A stretch of DNA of 64,000 bases from Acanthosepion pharaonis (lineage: Eukaryota; Mollusca; Cephalopoda; Sepiida; Sepiidae). This document shows positions 25,340-37,405 of the stretch, piece after piece. The stretch spans positions 62,001 to 126,000 of the forward strand of contig CAHIKZ030004553.1 in the NCBI GenBank assembly GCA_903632075.3, in the 5' to 3' direction. Under the pieces are notes generated by a model. That model was given only the letters and a program-made list of their open reading frames with translations, had not been told where the DNA came from and made no database searches. Position 1 is the first letter of the stretch, and every line of letters begins with the position of its first letter. The translations under genes and the position numbers were made by a program.

Positions 25340-26990
25340 TGGTCATTCGTTTTCTGGCCTTTATTTAAATGTTCAAGTCACTGTAGTTAAAATGCTTAAA
25401 AACCTTTTTAGGAAGGAAAGAGGAAAACATTGTTTAATTTCCTTCCACTTTTCAAATTCAGTTGCTTTGAGGCCTAATTTAAAATTTAAAAATTGTCAGT
25501 ATCTTAATTCTTGTATCCTCCATTATAACATCTGAAACAAAAGGTATGGCTGGATAATGTTGATTATGATATATTGATGATGAGGATGATAATAATCTAA
25601 TGAAGTTATAGATAGGCTTTAGATGTGTACATGAAAATAAGCTTTGGTGTAAATGTCTATAAAAAAAAAAAAACCCAAAAAACCCAATATTTCTGATCCA
25701 CCCTAATATAAATTTGATTTACCTGAACATTTATTTTTTGTTTTATATAATCTTACAATTTTCAACTTGTCCACAGAAAAAAATGAAAAGGAAAATTTTT
25801 TTTTAGTCCAGATATTTTCTTATGAATACAGTGTTTACACCACAGTATATAGACTAGATGCATGAAGATTTTTTTTTAATTGACTTCAACTCACACTGTT
25901 ACATCTGGTTGCTACTCAGTCTATCCCGCAGACTCTCTCTTGAACTGATTACTTGATACATTGTCTTTTTATTTATATCTAGCACACGAACATAATAGTA
26001 ATAACAGAAAATGGTCCGACTCAATTCTAAAGTGTGTTACTTGAAGTGTATAAAATTTTTAAGTAACTATACATACTTAAAAGCTGAAATTTTGCAGATT
26101 AATAATTGAATATATATTTTAACTGCTCTGTCATTTATATTTCTCCATAGTGAATTAAATTTTATTTTAACTTGGTATCCACTCAATAGATATATTATTA
26201 ATAATTTTCAATGAAAAGATATTTTTACTTTTGGTGAATCTGTTTAATTAACAGAATACATTCTCATATAATTTGTGTCTGCTTAATTTTACAAAATCTT
26301 CATTTATATATATTTTTAAAGTTTTTCTTTACAAACACTACATGTTGTTTCACTTTGAAAATGGAAAATTCTGTTAACTTGTGAAACTTATGTCCTGTCA
26401 AGTAAGAATAGGGTAAAAAGAGAAAATGTAATAATTTCTAAAGACAATCCAATGCAAGATGTACCTGAAGAAGGCTGATGAACATATCTGCCAAAATGTT
26501 GAGAGAAACAACAAAGATAAAGATACTAGTCAAAGTATATAGAACAATTAAAATATTTAATCGCAGAATTTCTGATGAGTTTTGGTCTAAAATCTTGTGA
26601 GGCAGGCCTTCAATAAAGTTTTTGAATTTTTCATATTCAATAATTTTTTTCCCTCCATTTTGTTTCACTTGTTTTCTCTGGATATACATAAGAACATATG
26701 ATAAGAGTGAATGGAGTAAAATTTATTTTATATGAAGAAAATCTAGATTTTTACATTGATTGTTTGATCTATTAGAAAGTAAGTTATTAATTAATTTTCT
26801 TATATTATGATGCCAAAATAAGACCAATTAACCTAATTCTTTAGCTACATTTGATTCTGCAGCCATATGTATTTTCCTCCCAAACATATGATCTAAATTC
26901 CCATAAACTCTATATAAATAGTAGAAATATTAGACTGCTTACAAGAATCATGAGAAATTTGTTTTGGTTTGAAATTACTATATTTGACAA
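25340..26990. other. Unassigned AT-rich sequence with a SINE-tail trace
   Basis: Near 26460-26540, acctgaagaaggctgatgaa, gccaaaatgttgagag and aacaaagataaagata echo the SINE tail. Otherwise I see no gene, exon or element. Confidence 0.4.
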
Positions 26991-26994
26991 TATA

Positions 26995-27864
26995 CAAGTT
27001 GCAATGGGTAAATTGTCGCCATTTTATATTTTTAATTTTGTATACATGCTGTTTGCTTTTGATTTTGTTGGCTACACAGTGTAGTAGGGTCAGTTGGGCA
27101 ATGTCTATAAGAGCACAATTCACTCCACCAGAAATTTGGAAATGGTATGTTGTACTGCTTAGCATTCACGCCAGAAGCTCTAATACAAACATTTCAAAGA
27201 GTTTGGGTGTCAATCTGTGAACAGTGCAGAGGATTCAGAAAGAGTGTGATTAGTCTAATGTTGATTACAAAGGTACAACAGCTTAGCAAACTCTGTTCTG
27301 ATAAGAAAACTTCATTCATCATCCCACATGGTCTCAGACTCAACATGGAGGCCTACATGAAGTGCCTTGAGGAGGTAGAACTGCCCTGAGTCAAGAGGGT
27401 GGCTGCTGGAAGACCCTATATCTGGCAACAGGACCCTGCACCATGCCACACAAGCAGGAGAACCCAGTCATGGCTGTCAAACAATTTCTGTGATGACATC
27501 ACCCTCTACATCTGGCCACCTAACTCCCCAGACTAAAATCCCCTTGATTATTATTTGTGGGACACAGTTGAGAGAGAGAGAGAGGCCAATAAAACTCATT
27601 GTAATACCAAAGATGAACTGAAGGCAAGAATTATGGCAGCATTCACCAACTTAAACAAGGAGACTACCCAGAAGAGTTGCAGGAGATTCTGAAGTCACCT
27701 GGAGGCTGTGGTTGTAGCCAATGGCAATTTTATTGAATAAATTTACTTCTGGGTATTTCAAGATATTTTTTGTGTAATTTTGGTAAATATATCTGTCAAA
27801 ATAAGATTTCAGTGTTATTTTAATTTTTGAATAATTTAGATGACAATTTATCCATTGCACCCTG
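26995..27864 (+). mobile_element. Mariner deletion derivative, copy B
   Basis: TIR-like ends (gcaatgggtaaattgtcgcc and gacaatttatccattgcacc) and flanking TA dinucleotides are present. The transposase starts AQFTPPEIWKWYVVLL, passes SNTNISKSLGVNL, jumps to IIPHGLRLNMEAYMKCLEE, and continues RVAAGRPYIWQQDPAPCHTS, WPPNSPD and NPLDYYLW. C-terminal KDELKARIMAAFTNLNKET is present. The central part, including the first catalytic Asp region, is deleted and several stops are present. The deletion junction is at the same place as in copy A. Confidence 0.88.
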
Positions 27865-27869
27865 TATAT

Positions 27870-30800
27870 TAGCCTCACTGCTTACTTTTAATATTGTAGA
27901 GTTTAGGCTAAGTGCAAATACTGTTAACTTTGAATTTGCATTTGAGACTGAAGATATTTTTTTTAGCCATTTTTTGGGCAGAAAAATTGAGGGAGGAATC
28001 TTTATATATCGTCAACTACAATTTATAATTAGTGTATGGTACTGGGTCTAATTTGCTTACTTGAAATTTTAGTTAACTCACTTCTGCTTCCAAATCATTT
28101 ACACTAAATATACTAATGTCTATGCTGGCTATTTTGTAGAATGCATGTTATTTGAAACCTTTGCATTGCCCAGAATTCAGTCACAGTGTGTCTACAGAAC
28201 CAGAAATTAATTCTTATATATTTTTCTCCTGCTGATTCTACTAGACATTGTCAATAGTGTAACTGGATATTCAGCATTTTCTGGTTTAGTTTTCATTTCT
28301 TTATACAAAAGTCTGTACAGAAATATTTTCCTTTTCTTTTTCTTTTTTTTAAATAGAGGTGACTCTAAAAAGGCATAGCTTCAGACCTGACACCTGAAAT
28401 TTGGTGGTATATTGAACTAGAATGTAACCTTTATCTCACAGTGCCTGAACATTGTCCAGTAATTTTATACATAAGAACATAAGCTTTTGGCAAGTGGGCT
28501 TCATAATGACCAATTAATAAGAACTAATTTATACTTATTTAATGGATTATCCTAACCAAAACCTGTACCTTTTTTGTTTTGATCACTATGTTTTAACTAA
28601 TGGGATCTCCAGCCTTCCTCATCTCACATCTGACAGTTTTTTATTTCTCTCCAATCTTCACGTCAACATTGATCAACAGAAAATGATTCTTATTTGGCAC
28701 AGCAGTTAAAGATAACCAGTGTAACACACAACTGAGAAAGGTGACAGGAGAGTCCATCAACCTAAATTAAATGATTAAAACAATAAAGATAAGGATATTT
28801 GTTTGGATAATTAATTTAATAAAAATGCATTTTTGTCAAAGAAAATATTTTGTACTTGATGATTAAAATTTAAAACCATTCTGAGCAAGAGGAATCAGCC
28901 GCCAGAAAATAATGGCAAACAAATGTTTCCATCTGAATTTCTGAATGGATGAGGAATTATCATTATTTACATTCAGATTGACATCCTGACGTCTGTTTTG
29001 GTAATGTTCTAGTCCCTTTGCCCTCAGGCTTACTTCTACCAGAGGGAATCAATAGCTGAGATATTATGATATCAACAACAAAGACAAGGACATTAGTCCA
29101 AATGTAAATAAACCACTTTTGCCAACCAAATATTTGTAAGAATAAAACAAACTTTATTCAGCATTATCAGAATAACATAAACTTTATTTATGCACCAGAA
29201 ATAAGAAGCTGTTATTTTAAGGCTGTTTGGCATTATTCCATATGTCATTTGTTTTTGTTTTCTTTTTATAAATGCCATATCACGTAAGGGATCGTGCAGA
29301 GGGTTACTACATCTCCCAGATGTGCCTTTTGTGGTGTTCTTGGCTTGTCTCTATGCACCCAGCATTATGGATCTACCAAATATGTATATTTTAAAATTGT
29401 ATTCTTGCAATAGCATTCATGCTGTAATCTATTCATAGTGAAGATCATCTATGCATGTTGAAGAGTTGCATACTTCTTGAGGTAATGCTGTTAATATTGC
29501 ACGGACAGTAGCATGGCGGATCTATTGGAGTCTAACCTCGTTAAAAATCCTTCATATATCTTATGTGTATAGAGTAGTTCTTGTAGTATGCATCAGCAGA
29601 CTGGTGTTATGGTTGGATGAACACTACCTGTGCAGATGATCAATTATTTGACAATGGGCAGTCAACCATGCTCTAATAAGCTGAGAACCACAGGATTTCG
29701 GGAGGAGTTGCAACCCCTGATTGTATTAGAAATAGAAAGACAATATCTGACTGAAATCAACAATGAGATGACATTACATTATTTCAGTCAATATACTCTT
29801 CAGCATAGATATGATTTCTGTCTGGTAGTTTTAAGAAATTACTTGGGAATTTTTTTTTTTTTTTGTCTCGACAAAACTACCATTTAAAAAGTTTACAGAA
29901 TCAAATGTTAGTCCCATACTCTTGAGAATTTTCAGGGAATCTTTTCTTTATTTCAGTCTCGTATCAAGCTATATGTGTTAGGGGCAGCTGTCATGAATCA
30001 AACTCACTGTACAGGAATAACAGTCTGCTAGACAAGCTCATTAGCCATTACCTTATACTGAAGTACCTAAGAACATTCTTTATATAAAGATTTCTGTTAA
30101 TGCTTATTGCCATAAATGTACATCTTTGAAATAATCAAAAATATTGAAATCGTGTTAAACATTAATTTACTGAGCTTTATTGAACTGAGCCGAAGACTAT
30201 CAGTTACCTACTTAATGTGCCTGAATTGTCATCCATCTAAATACTGAATGAGTTTGACATTGCTTAATATCAGCAGTCAAACATGAAATGATTTCCATGT
30301 CTTTTTATTTACTAAGCTTTACTCAGTCTGACACAAGGCCATTAGCTGCGTACAGTACCTGGCGTTCTTAAATGATCACCTATACAATTATTATTATGGT
30401 TAAACATTGCTTTGTTGATTAGACAAGAACTGATGTTTTCATTGTGAATTAACATAACTTTTGTTTTTTGTTTAAATAAATATTTGTGATTCTTTGAATG
30501 TCAAATGTTGTAAGATTGTCAAAACTTCTTCAGTCACATCTGCTTCATATCTGCAGTCAACTTGGGGTGAATGCAGAATCGCTTGTCTATCTCATCAGAT
30601 AATCTCCAAGTTATAACTTTAAGGAATGTTGGGTAATTAAAGTAATGAGGTCAACAATGTGTTTTGAATCAAAAATGATTGTCATCTCATTGAAGATAAT
30701 AAAACTAAGTTGCATTCAAGAGTGGATCAGCTTTGAATTGAAGTTAATATCACAAGATAATATTTGGCATTTAGTTTGCTACCACTTCATTCTTTAATTT

Positions 30801-30882
30801 ACCATATTCAAAATGACTTGTTTTTATATATTTTTCTATCTCTGGTATCTTTTTTTTTTTTTTTTTTTACTCTTCCTCTATA

Positions 30883-30954
<72 letters not shown>

Positions 30955-31470
30955 TGCTCCAAAAATAATACATCTAAGTATCTCAACAGAAACTATAATA
31001 GATATCAGTAGCACAATAATACCTTTGGATAGAGCAAGCTTTTATCTACAAAACACTATTCTCCCACATACTGTTATACTGGCTATACATTTTTAAATCC
31101 ATCTTTCACTTTGTCAGTTGGCAGCTGTACATTGCTGCCTAGATCATGGCTCTTGGCCACTGGTGAAATCCATTACACGCTGCCTACTTTCACTTATACC
31201 CACTGTTGCTAAATGTTCAGTTTCAATAAACGTCAGTGGCTGTAATTCTTTTCTGCATAGAGGAATAGAATGTTACACTTCTGCTTCATATGAGCTTTCA
31301 TGTCGGGCGTCATTTTACAAGACTACCACTCAACTGTTATCTTTAATGAGGCAAAATAAAAAATAAGGGATTATTACAAGGTATACTACTAGGCCACCAA
31401 TATTGGCCTTAGATATCCTGAGCTAACTCAGGTGCCATTGCTTCTGGACTGACCGAAATATGTGTGGGTG
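27870..31470. other. Mostly unassigned sequence between mariner B and the Penelope element
   Basis: It contains a SINE-tail trace (about 29050-29110), a (TG)n/(TA)n tract at 30883-30952, and a weak direct repeat near 30170 and 30315 (ctgagctttattgaactgag versus ctaagctttactcagtctga). No exon or transposase was recognised. Confidence 0.4.
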
Positions 31471-31477
31471 TATAAAC

Positions 31478-31478
31478 T

Positions 31479-31512
<34 letters not shown>
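31478..31512. repeat. (CA)n microsatellite
   Basis: A CA run of about 30 bp ending in a short (TA)n, directly before the palindrome-bearing repeat. Confidence 0.95.
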
Positions 31513-31519
<7 letters not shown>

Positions 31520-31726
31520 GAAGAAATATAGTCTTAAGATGTGCTATATATATGGGATAAAGTGCTCAATATCAGAGATAGAGCGTGTGTAAATATAAAT
31601 ATAAAAGTGAACATAGAAGTCAACACTTAGAGGCAACAGCCTGTTTCATGCTAGATGCAATCGTAAGGCCTGATGATTGCATCTAGCATGAAACGCCTCA
31701 GTGTTGACTTCTATATTCACTTTTAT
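31510..31726. mobile_element. Palindromic repeat, copy 1
   Basis: The leader gaaatatagtcttaagatgt, gggataaagtgctcaatatc is shared with 59396-59460. The palindrome (31601-31726) has arms ataaaagtgaacatagaagt ... tttcatgctagatgcaatcg and the reverse complement. The centre is near 31668. The whole 220-bp unit recurs at 59396-59604. Confidence 0.8.
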
Positions 31727-32570
31727 CAAGGAACAGCTTAAAAAAATATCCAAATGTTAGATAATTTTTGTCTTTATTTTAACCTGAAATTAAAGCAAAT
31801 ATACAGAGTTTAGAACAGCTCATGATCAAACATAATAGACATTCATTGTCTGTTATATTTAACAATATATGGTTAAATAATGATCCCCTCCTCTAATATA
31901 CTAAATTCGAGTTACATGATTTTGCAGCTTTAAACAATCCCCCACACCAAGAAATTTCAACAGAATCTCATTAAATGACAAATAAACACAGCCAAACAGG
32001 AATTACAATGGCTCTACACTGAAATTGTATGTATTAAAGGAATCTTACAATCTTCTACCACAACTAAAAATTCAAGGAAATATTTATTACATAATACAAC
32101 ACAAAAAATGAATCCCATAAACAAGTCATCCAAAAAAAGCTAAACAAATTTATATAAAGGAAAAATACTTTTACCAAACATTAACAACAATTTCATTAAC
32201 CTATCAGATTACCAACTCACTCCAAATGAAATGGAATTCCTTAATCTTGGACCAAATTTTCATGTCACACAGAAACCTAATATAATGTTTAAACAAATGC
32301 AAATTGAAGCTTTATACCAACAAATACTTCTATTGGAACAAGACAACCATATTACTACACAGGTAGCTTTAAAAGAATTACTTAAAGTTGAATCTATTAA
32401 ACACCATTATCATAAAAATCCAAATGGAAATATAAACACTCTTTTAATAAAGGCAGTCACACAACTAAAAAATAACAACAGTATCGTTATCCAATGAGCT
32501 AATAAAACTAATACTTTTCTTATTTTAAACAAACATGAGTACTACTCAAAATTACAGGGTCACAGCTATG

Positions 32571-32729
32571 TGGACTTGGGAACACCAGCAATTAAGAGGT
32601 GGTTCCATGCTCCTCAAAACCTACTGATCAGAGGCCTTGCTGTTGGACGTAGTTTATCATCATACCCAGGACAGTAAATTCATTTGTGGAGTTAAAACAA
32701 TACTTATTTATCCCAGTGGTAGCACCTAT
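32571..32729 (+). mobile_element. 159-bp insertion with 16-bp target-site duplication
   Basis: The 16 bases cagggtcacagctatg flank the insert exactly (32555-32570 and 32730-32745). The insert contains gaacaccagcaattaagagg, ttccatgctcctcaaaac and cttgctgttgga..tagttt, which recur at 44908-45035. A TSD of this length fits target-primed insertion of a SINE or LINE-mobilised RNA. It interrupts the Penelope ORF. Confidence 0.85.
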
Positions 32730-33154
32730 CAGGGTCACAGCTATGGGAAAATAGTTAACCCCCAAACTGTTGTCAAAATACTATGAAAGTATAAAAATAG
32801 GTTTTAATACCAGCAATACATTTTTGGTAAAAAAAAATATTATCAGCAATAAAAATCTTGTCAGCATTAAACAAAATGATTGACATCATTATCCATGATG
32901 TATACAATCACACTTCTCTCCCACCCATCAATATTAAATCCACTATTTAAAAAAAAAATTATTATTAGCATGTACCACTCAAGTACCTTTTCATGACCCC
33001 CTAGGTAATATTTATACTCAAATAGATGGTATTGCAATGGGATCTCCTTTAGGCCCCCTTTTTTCTAATTATTATATGGCATATTTAGAAAAAATGCTTA
33101 ATGACACTATATATGTAAGATACATAAATGATATTTTCGTTTTAACTAAAAATA

Positions 33155-33643
33155 TTGATTAAATTACACAACTTAAAAAACAAATTTGAAAGTCACTCCG
33201 TCTTCAAATTTACATTAGAACTTAATATTGCTAATAAAATTCCATTCCTTGATGTATTTATTGATTCTAGCACACATAAATTTACTATTTCTCTATATTG
33301 GAAACCCACTAGCATTAACTTGTGTCTTAATTATAATAGTGAATGCCCCCAACAATATATGTTAGCCATTACAAAAAACTTAATACAACATACACAAATG
33401 ATATCTTCTTCCAAAACCATATTCTATAAAAAATTACATAACATTAAAAAACACTTGTTAATAATGGATTTCCTAATTCTGTCATTGATCAACAAATTAA
33501 AATGTATCTCAATAAACTTAATGATACCTCTAACAAAATTGATAATAGTAATAATAGTGTACGTCAAAATAAACATAACACTATTAACTATTGTAATAAA
33601 ATGCATAATTACAAATTTGATGAAACAACACTTAAAAACATAA
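33155..33643 (+). pseudogene. Penelope RT C-terminal ORF piece
   Basis: An open stretch of 162 codons starts in frame with the Penelope reverse transcriptase after the YINDIF box. It includes SVFKFTLELNIANKIPFLDV and SLYWKPTSINLCLNYNSEC and then drifts out of frame into a Lys/Ile-rich tail. The downstream reading continues in another frame at 33502-33729, so a frameshift separates the parts. Confidence 0.75.
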
Positions 33644-33790
33644 TAGGTAGAAGTGTTAAATCCATTAATAATGATAATAATAAGCAAGTTAAGCTCATCA
33701 TATATTATAAAAAAATTTTAAACAATTGACCCGATAGTTTCTAATAACCCTACAACCACACAACTAAATCCTCTACAAAAAACCAATGTA

Positions 33791-34081
33791 GTGTATCAAT
33801 TTATATGCCCATTCAGAGATTGTATCTCTACTAATGATAAACCCACTACATATATTGGTTTTACTACAACCACACTCTCCTGTAGACTTACCTGTCACTT
33901 TTCCCATCTTAGTTCTATTAAACATTTCTTAGAAAAACATAGCCATGTACATAATATTAGACAGATATTAGTTGATAATACAACAATACTCACACATACA
34001 CACAGTAAAAAGAATCTTCAGATATTGGAGGCCATCTACATTAAAACAATCCACACTCAACAAAATTACATTTCAAACTAA
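33791..34081 (+). pseudogene. Penelope GIY-YIG endonuclease piece
   Basis: A 96-codon open stretch: MYQFICPFRDCISTNDKPTT, then YIGFTTTTLSCRLTCHF, HLSSIKHFLEKHSHVHN and ILEAIYIKTIHTQQN. YIG, the following Arg and the late Glu match the endonuclease pattern. It ends at a stop where the family's coding region normally ends. Confidence 0.8.
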
Positions 34082-34508
34082 TCATAATACATTCCATTGC
34101 ATCTAAACATATGGTTCTGTTATTAATATTTTGTTCTCTGGTGTGGTACGACGTCATAGAACCACATCATGAATTTACAACCTTCATCTGCTATTCTGCA
34201 ACCATTATTGTCACATAGCGATCTTCTATCTCAACAAAATGTCATCTTTGATGATGAATATCTTTGTTTAAATGTCTGCATGACTACTCTGAAGATGGCT
34301 CATGTGAGCCAAAAGCTTAGATCAAGGAACAGTTTTAAAAAAATATCCAAATTTTGAACAATTTTTGTCTTTATTTTCCCCCGAAATTAAAGCAAAATAT
34401 ACAGAGTTTAGAAAGGCACATGATCAGAAATATAATAGACATTCATTGTCTATTATATTTAACAATATATGTTTAAATAATGATCTGCTTCCCCAATACA
34501 CTATCTAT

Positions 34509-34600
34509 CTAGTTAATCTTTCTCTATCTCGGTCTTCTTTCTATCTCTCTTTCTCTCTCTATCTATCTATCTATCTATCTATATATATATATATATATAT
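34509..34600. repeat. (TC)n/(TATC)n/(TA)n compound microsatellite
   Basis: ctct-rich sequence passes into tatc units and then (TA)n. It truncates the second Penelope copy and abuts the hairpin at 34600. Confidence 0.95.
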
Positions 34601-34782
34601 TTGAATAAAAGACAGACCACGTTAAGATTCCATGTAATAAGCCATTTCACCATAACCCCTTTAACAGGGTTCTGGATCATCAGACTTTTACTTAAAGTCT
34701 GATGATCCAGAACCCTGTTAAAGGGGTTATGGTGAAATGGCTTATTACATGGAATCTTAACATGGTCTGTCTTTTATTCAAA
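34600..34782. repeat. Near-perfect hairpin, arms about 88 bp
   Basis: The left arm starts tttgaataaaagacagacca and ends near ggatcatcagactttta; the right arm is its reverse complement with about one mismatch (cacg versus catg). The loop is only a few bases. It lies between (TA)n tracts at 34579-34600 and 34869-34902. Its near identity implies recent origin or gene conversion between arms. Confidence 0.9.
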
Positions 34783-34865
34783 CATATCTGCTCTGAATTT
34801 TACATTGAGCTCTCTGGATGTCATCCTCCTCAGGTCTACCCATACGGATTACCTAAATTTGCATA

Positions 34866-34904
<39 letters not shown>

Positions 34905-34905
<1 letters not shown>

Positions 34906-35830
34906 GTATTGACGGCCTAAACCAACCTGTACATTTTTTACCTTATGAATGTGTAAGCAAAATGCATAAGCAACAAGAGAAACAACATGAAACAGTTTTA
35001 TAACCAACAAAGATTATTATATTTATATCTGTAATGATGTACATGCATAGTGGTTACTATTTTTGTTGGCGTCATGTTCCTTTGGCTGCATATTTATGTT
35101 TTTATTAATGAAATATTTCTTTATCTGAGCTCATAAAAAGTTGAATGAATTTGCTGCTCAAAATGTTCACTGCGAGAATGGAACTTTGAATATTTACTTG
35201 ATGTTTCAAGAAGTGTGTTTGGTACTAAATAGAATTTAGTTTTGTACTTCTGAAAAATAATTAAAATGAATTGTGCCACTAAAAGAAACATTCATCAAGA
35301 TGCAAATTTTTTTCAAATAAAGCTGAGTGAGAATGTTCTTGAATTATGTCCTGAATAGCTGAAAATGTGTTTGGTAAACTTGTAGCTTCAGGAAAAATCT
35401 TTTTCTTCAAAGTAAATTTTTTGCTGGTGACTAAGTGGAAAATAATGTAATATCCAAGGTAATTTTCTTGGGTGTGGCAATGACATTGGTTGACTTTTCT
35501 TTTGTCTCTCTGTGAAAAAGTTGAAAGTTCACATATGTGTTGATTAGCTGAAAGATTGTATATGTTTGTTTGTAATGAAGTTTGGAAAGTTTCGTACATA
35601 CCTGTCGATGTGCGTGTGTCAATGTTTTCATAGTGTCCACCCACAAGGGGTCAGAACGATTTCTTTTATGGCTACATTTTCGTATCACAAAGAGTAGAGT
35701 AGAAAAGGTGTAGAAACGAACTTGTGTCTGATATTTATAATCAACGAAATTATGTAGTAGGCTCCTGGAAGCATTTTTAATTTTTGGCGGGAAAATTTGA
35801 TTTGGTGGTAGCGAGATGCTAAAATATACA
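34905..35830. other. Unassigned; a decayed minus-strand ORF
   Basis: A 121-codon minus-strand open frame (35279-35644) has Cys/His spacing faintly like degraded C2H2 fingers (QCHCHTQENYLGYYIIFH), but no intact finger. I do not call it a gene. Confidence 0.3.
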
Positions 35831-35834
35831 TAAA

Positions 35835-36834
35835 GGGTGTTCCAATAACTTGGTCCCGTTTTAAATGTGAATTAAGTTTAAGCGTCCAATGATTTTTTTT
35901 TTTTTCTTTTTCTTTCAGATTTAACAACTTAAGTCTTTGGCAATTTCAACCATGAAAAGATTAACAATGTGTTAAAGTTTCAAGAGTGAAATTGGAAAAA
36001 TTGTTCGTAAATCCAAACAAACTGGGTTGGTGGCAGATGTGAAAACACCATTCCATGCTCATTTATGCTGTTCATCTGAAAACATTGCTGCAGTGCACAC
36101 ATATGTGGCCTGAAAATCCAGACACCCCTATTCGTCATCGCATGCAAGAATTGAACCTCTCCACAAAAACATGACTTCATTTTTAATTCCACTCTTGGTT
36201 GGTCGATTATGTTGACCAAAAAACTCACAAAGTGTGCGAAATGCATTTCTGTTTGAACATTCATTTTTGTAATAGGATTTGATAACTTTAACAGGTTTGA
36301 GTGTTAATCATTCCATAGTTGAAATTGCCAAAGACGTAAGTTGTTAAATCTGAAAGAAAAAAATCATTAGATGCTTAAACTTAATTCACAGTTAAAATTC
36401 AGTTCAAGTTCACTATTTACATTATTTGGACTATTGTCCTCATCTTTGTCACCATATTTATTACAACATTTCGGCCGTTGTACGCTCTGGCCTTCTTCAA
36501 GTGGTTGGAATGTTGAACTGAACCCTTTATTTCGCTGACTGGGGTAGACTGTTCTAGTTCCACATGCCATGTTTAATGGATGTCAGTTATCAGTTATCTC
36601 CTGTTAATTCCCCTCTGAAAGTTCTCCACTGCCTTAACCGGGTATTAAACTCACACTCTTTGGGTCCTGTCAGTAGATCTAACCAACTCCTTTATGAAGA
36701 CGGCCAGAGTGTACAATGGCCGAAATGTTGTAATAAATATGGCGACAAAGATGAGGACAATAATGTAAATAGTGTACATACCTCATCTCAGAAATATAGA
36801 CAGTCGGTCCAAGTTATTGGAACACCCTTTATAT
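35835..36834. mobile_element. DNA transposon relic with TIRs, subterminal inverted repeats and a nested SINE
   Basis: The TIR is taaagggtgttccaataact at left (about 35840) and agttattggaacacccttta at right (ends about 36832). Subterminal arms at about 35865-35975 and 36296-36400 also pair (gaattaagtttaagc, tttcagatttaacaactta, ctttggcaatttcaac). The 36400-36800 SINE sits between the right arm and the right TIR. The interior minus strand is open for 94 codons but I could not identify the transposase family. Confidence 0.8.
36400..36800. repeat. SINE pair inserted in the 35.8 kb transposon
   Basis: The SINE tail appears at 36410-36500 on one strand (ttggactattgtcctcatct, acatttcggccgttgtacg) and at 36705-36790 on the other (caatggccgaaatgttgtaa, atatggcgacaaagatgagg). 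A tRNA-like head (gggtcctgtcagtagatcta) lies between. This repeats the inverted layout at 4490-4705. Confidence 0.7.
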
Positions 36835-36839
36835 AGCTG

Positions 36840-37400
36840 AAATTTGCATGTAAAAATATCTGACTTATTACCTATTATAACAAAAGAGAAAGAAAAATAA
36901 ATAAAATGAAATCTGGAATAATATGATCGCATCAAAAAGTAACATCCACTCCACTTTTAGAGGAAGAGATTAAAACTGGTGATGATAGGGTGGAAGCAAG
37001 CTTCTCTCTTTCTGTTTTTCTCTCTCATGACAAATAGAGAGATCAATGTTATTAAATCATTATGGATTTCCCCATTGATTTACTTCAAAAATTGTTTTGG
37101 GTTTTTCTCCATTCCGACCAACAAAGTACATTTCTCATCTGTGTATTTTTTTAACATTTTGGCCACAGACAAAGGCAAGCCATTAGTCAGGCTGAAAAAA
37201 AAGAAATCTTAACTACATGTAAACTACACATATGCTAACTCTTCAAGTACATGAATAAAAACAAATGGACTGTGTTATTTCTTACATATAGAAAGTTTGT
37301 TAGTATAGACTTCAAGGTTGTGTAATGACCTTTGCTCATTAAAGAAAAAATGAACTGTAAGGACCTTTCATATCTAAGAAATAAAAATATTGGATGTTTT
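36840..37400. other. Unassigned sequence beside the ABCC exon
   Basis: No LSGGQ-encoding exon is visible on the minus strand here, and no repeat was recognised. Confidence 0.4.
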
Positions 37401-37405
37401 TTAAC

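Larger units (their letters stand above)
31720..34500 (+). mobile_element. Penelope-like retroelement, nearly full length, followed head-to-tail by a truncated second copy
   Basis: An N-terminal segment (HNRHSLSVIFNNIWLNND) starts near 31800 and recurs near 34430 (RHSLSIIFNNICLNND), so the ends form the partial tandem or pLTR arrangement known for Penelope elements. Inside, broken frames give IDGIAMGSPLGPLFSN, YVRYINDIFV (the RT active-site box, with Asn where Asp is usual), FLDVFIDS, YWKPTSINLCLNYNSECPQQ and the GIY-YIG domain (YQFICPFRDC, then TYIGFTTTTLSCRL). Penelope elements copy themselves with this RT and nick the target with GIY-YIG. Frameshifts, stops and an insertion at 32571 show that it is inactive. 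Confidence 0.88.

Noticed and set aside
35279..35644. 121-codon minus-strand ORF with faint C2H2-like spacing
   Set aside because: No complete zinc finger, no splice signals and low-complexity composition; at best a decayed zinc-finger remnant.
1..37405. Further ABCC exons (LSGGQ or Walker B) on the minus strand
   Set aside because: I looked for the reverse complement of the signature and Walker motifs and found no convincing exon.
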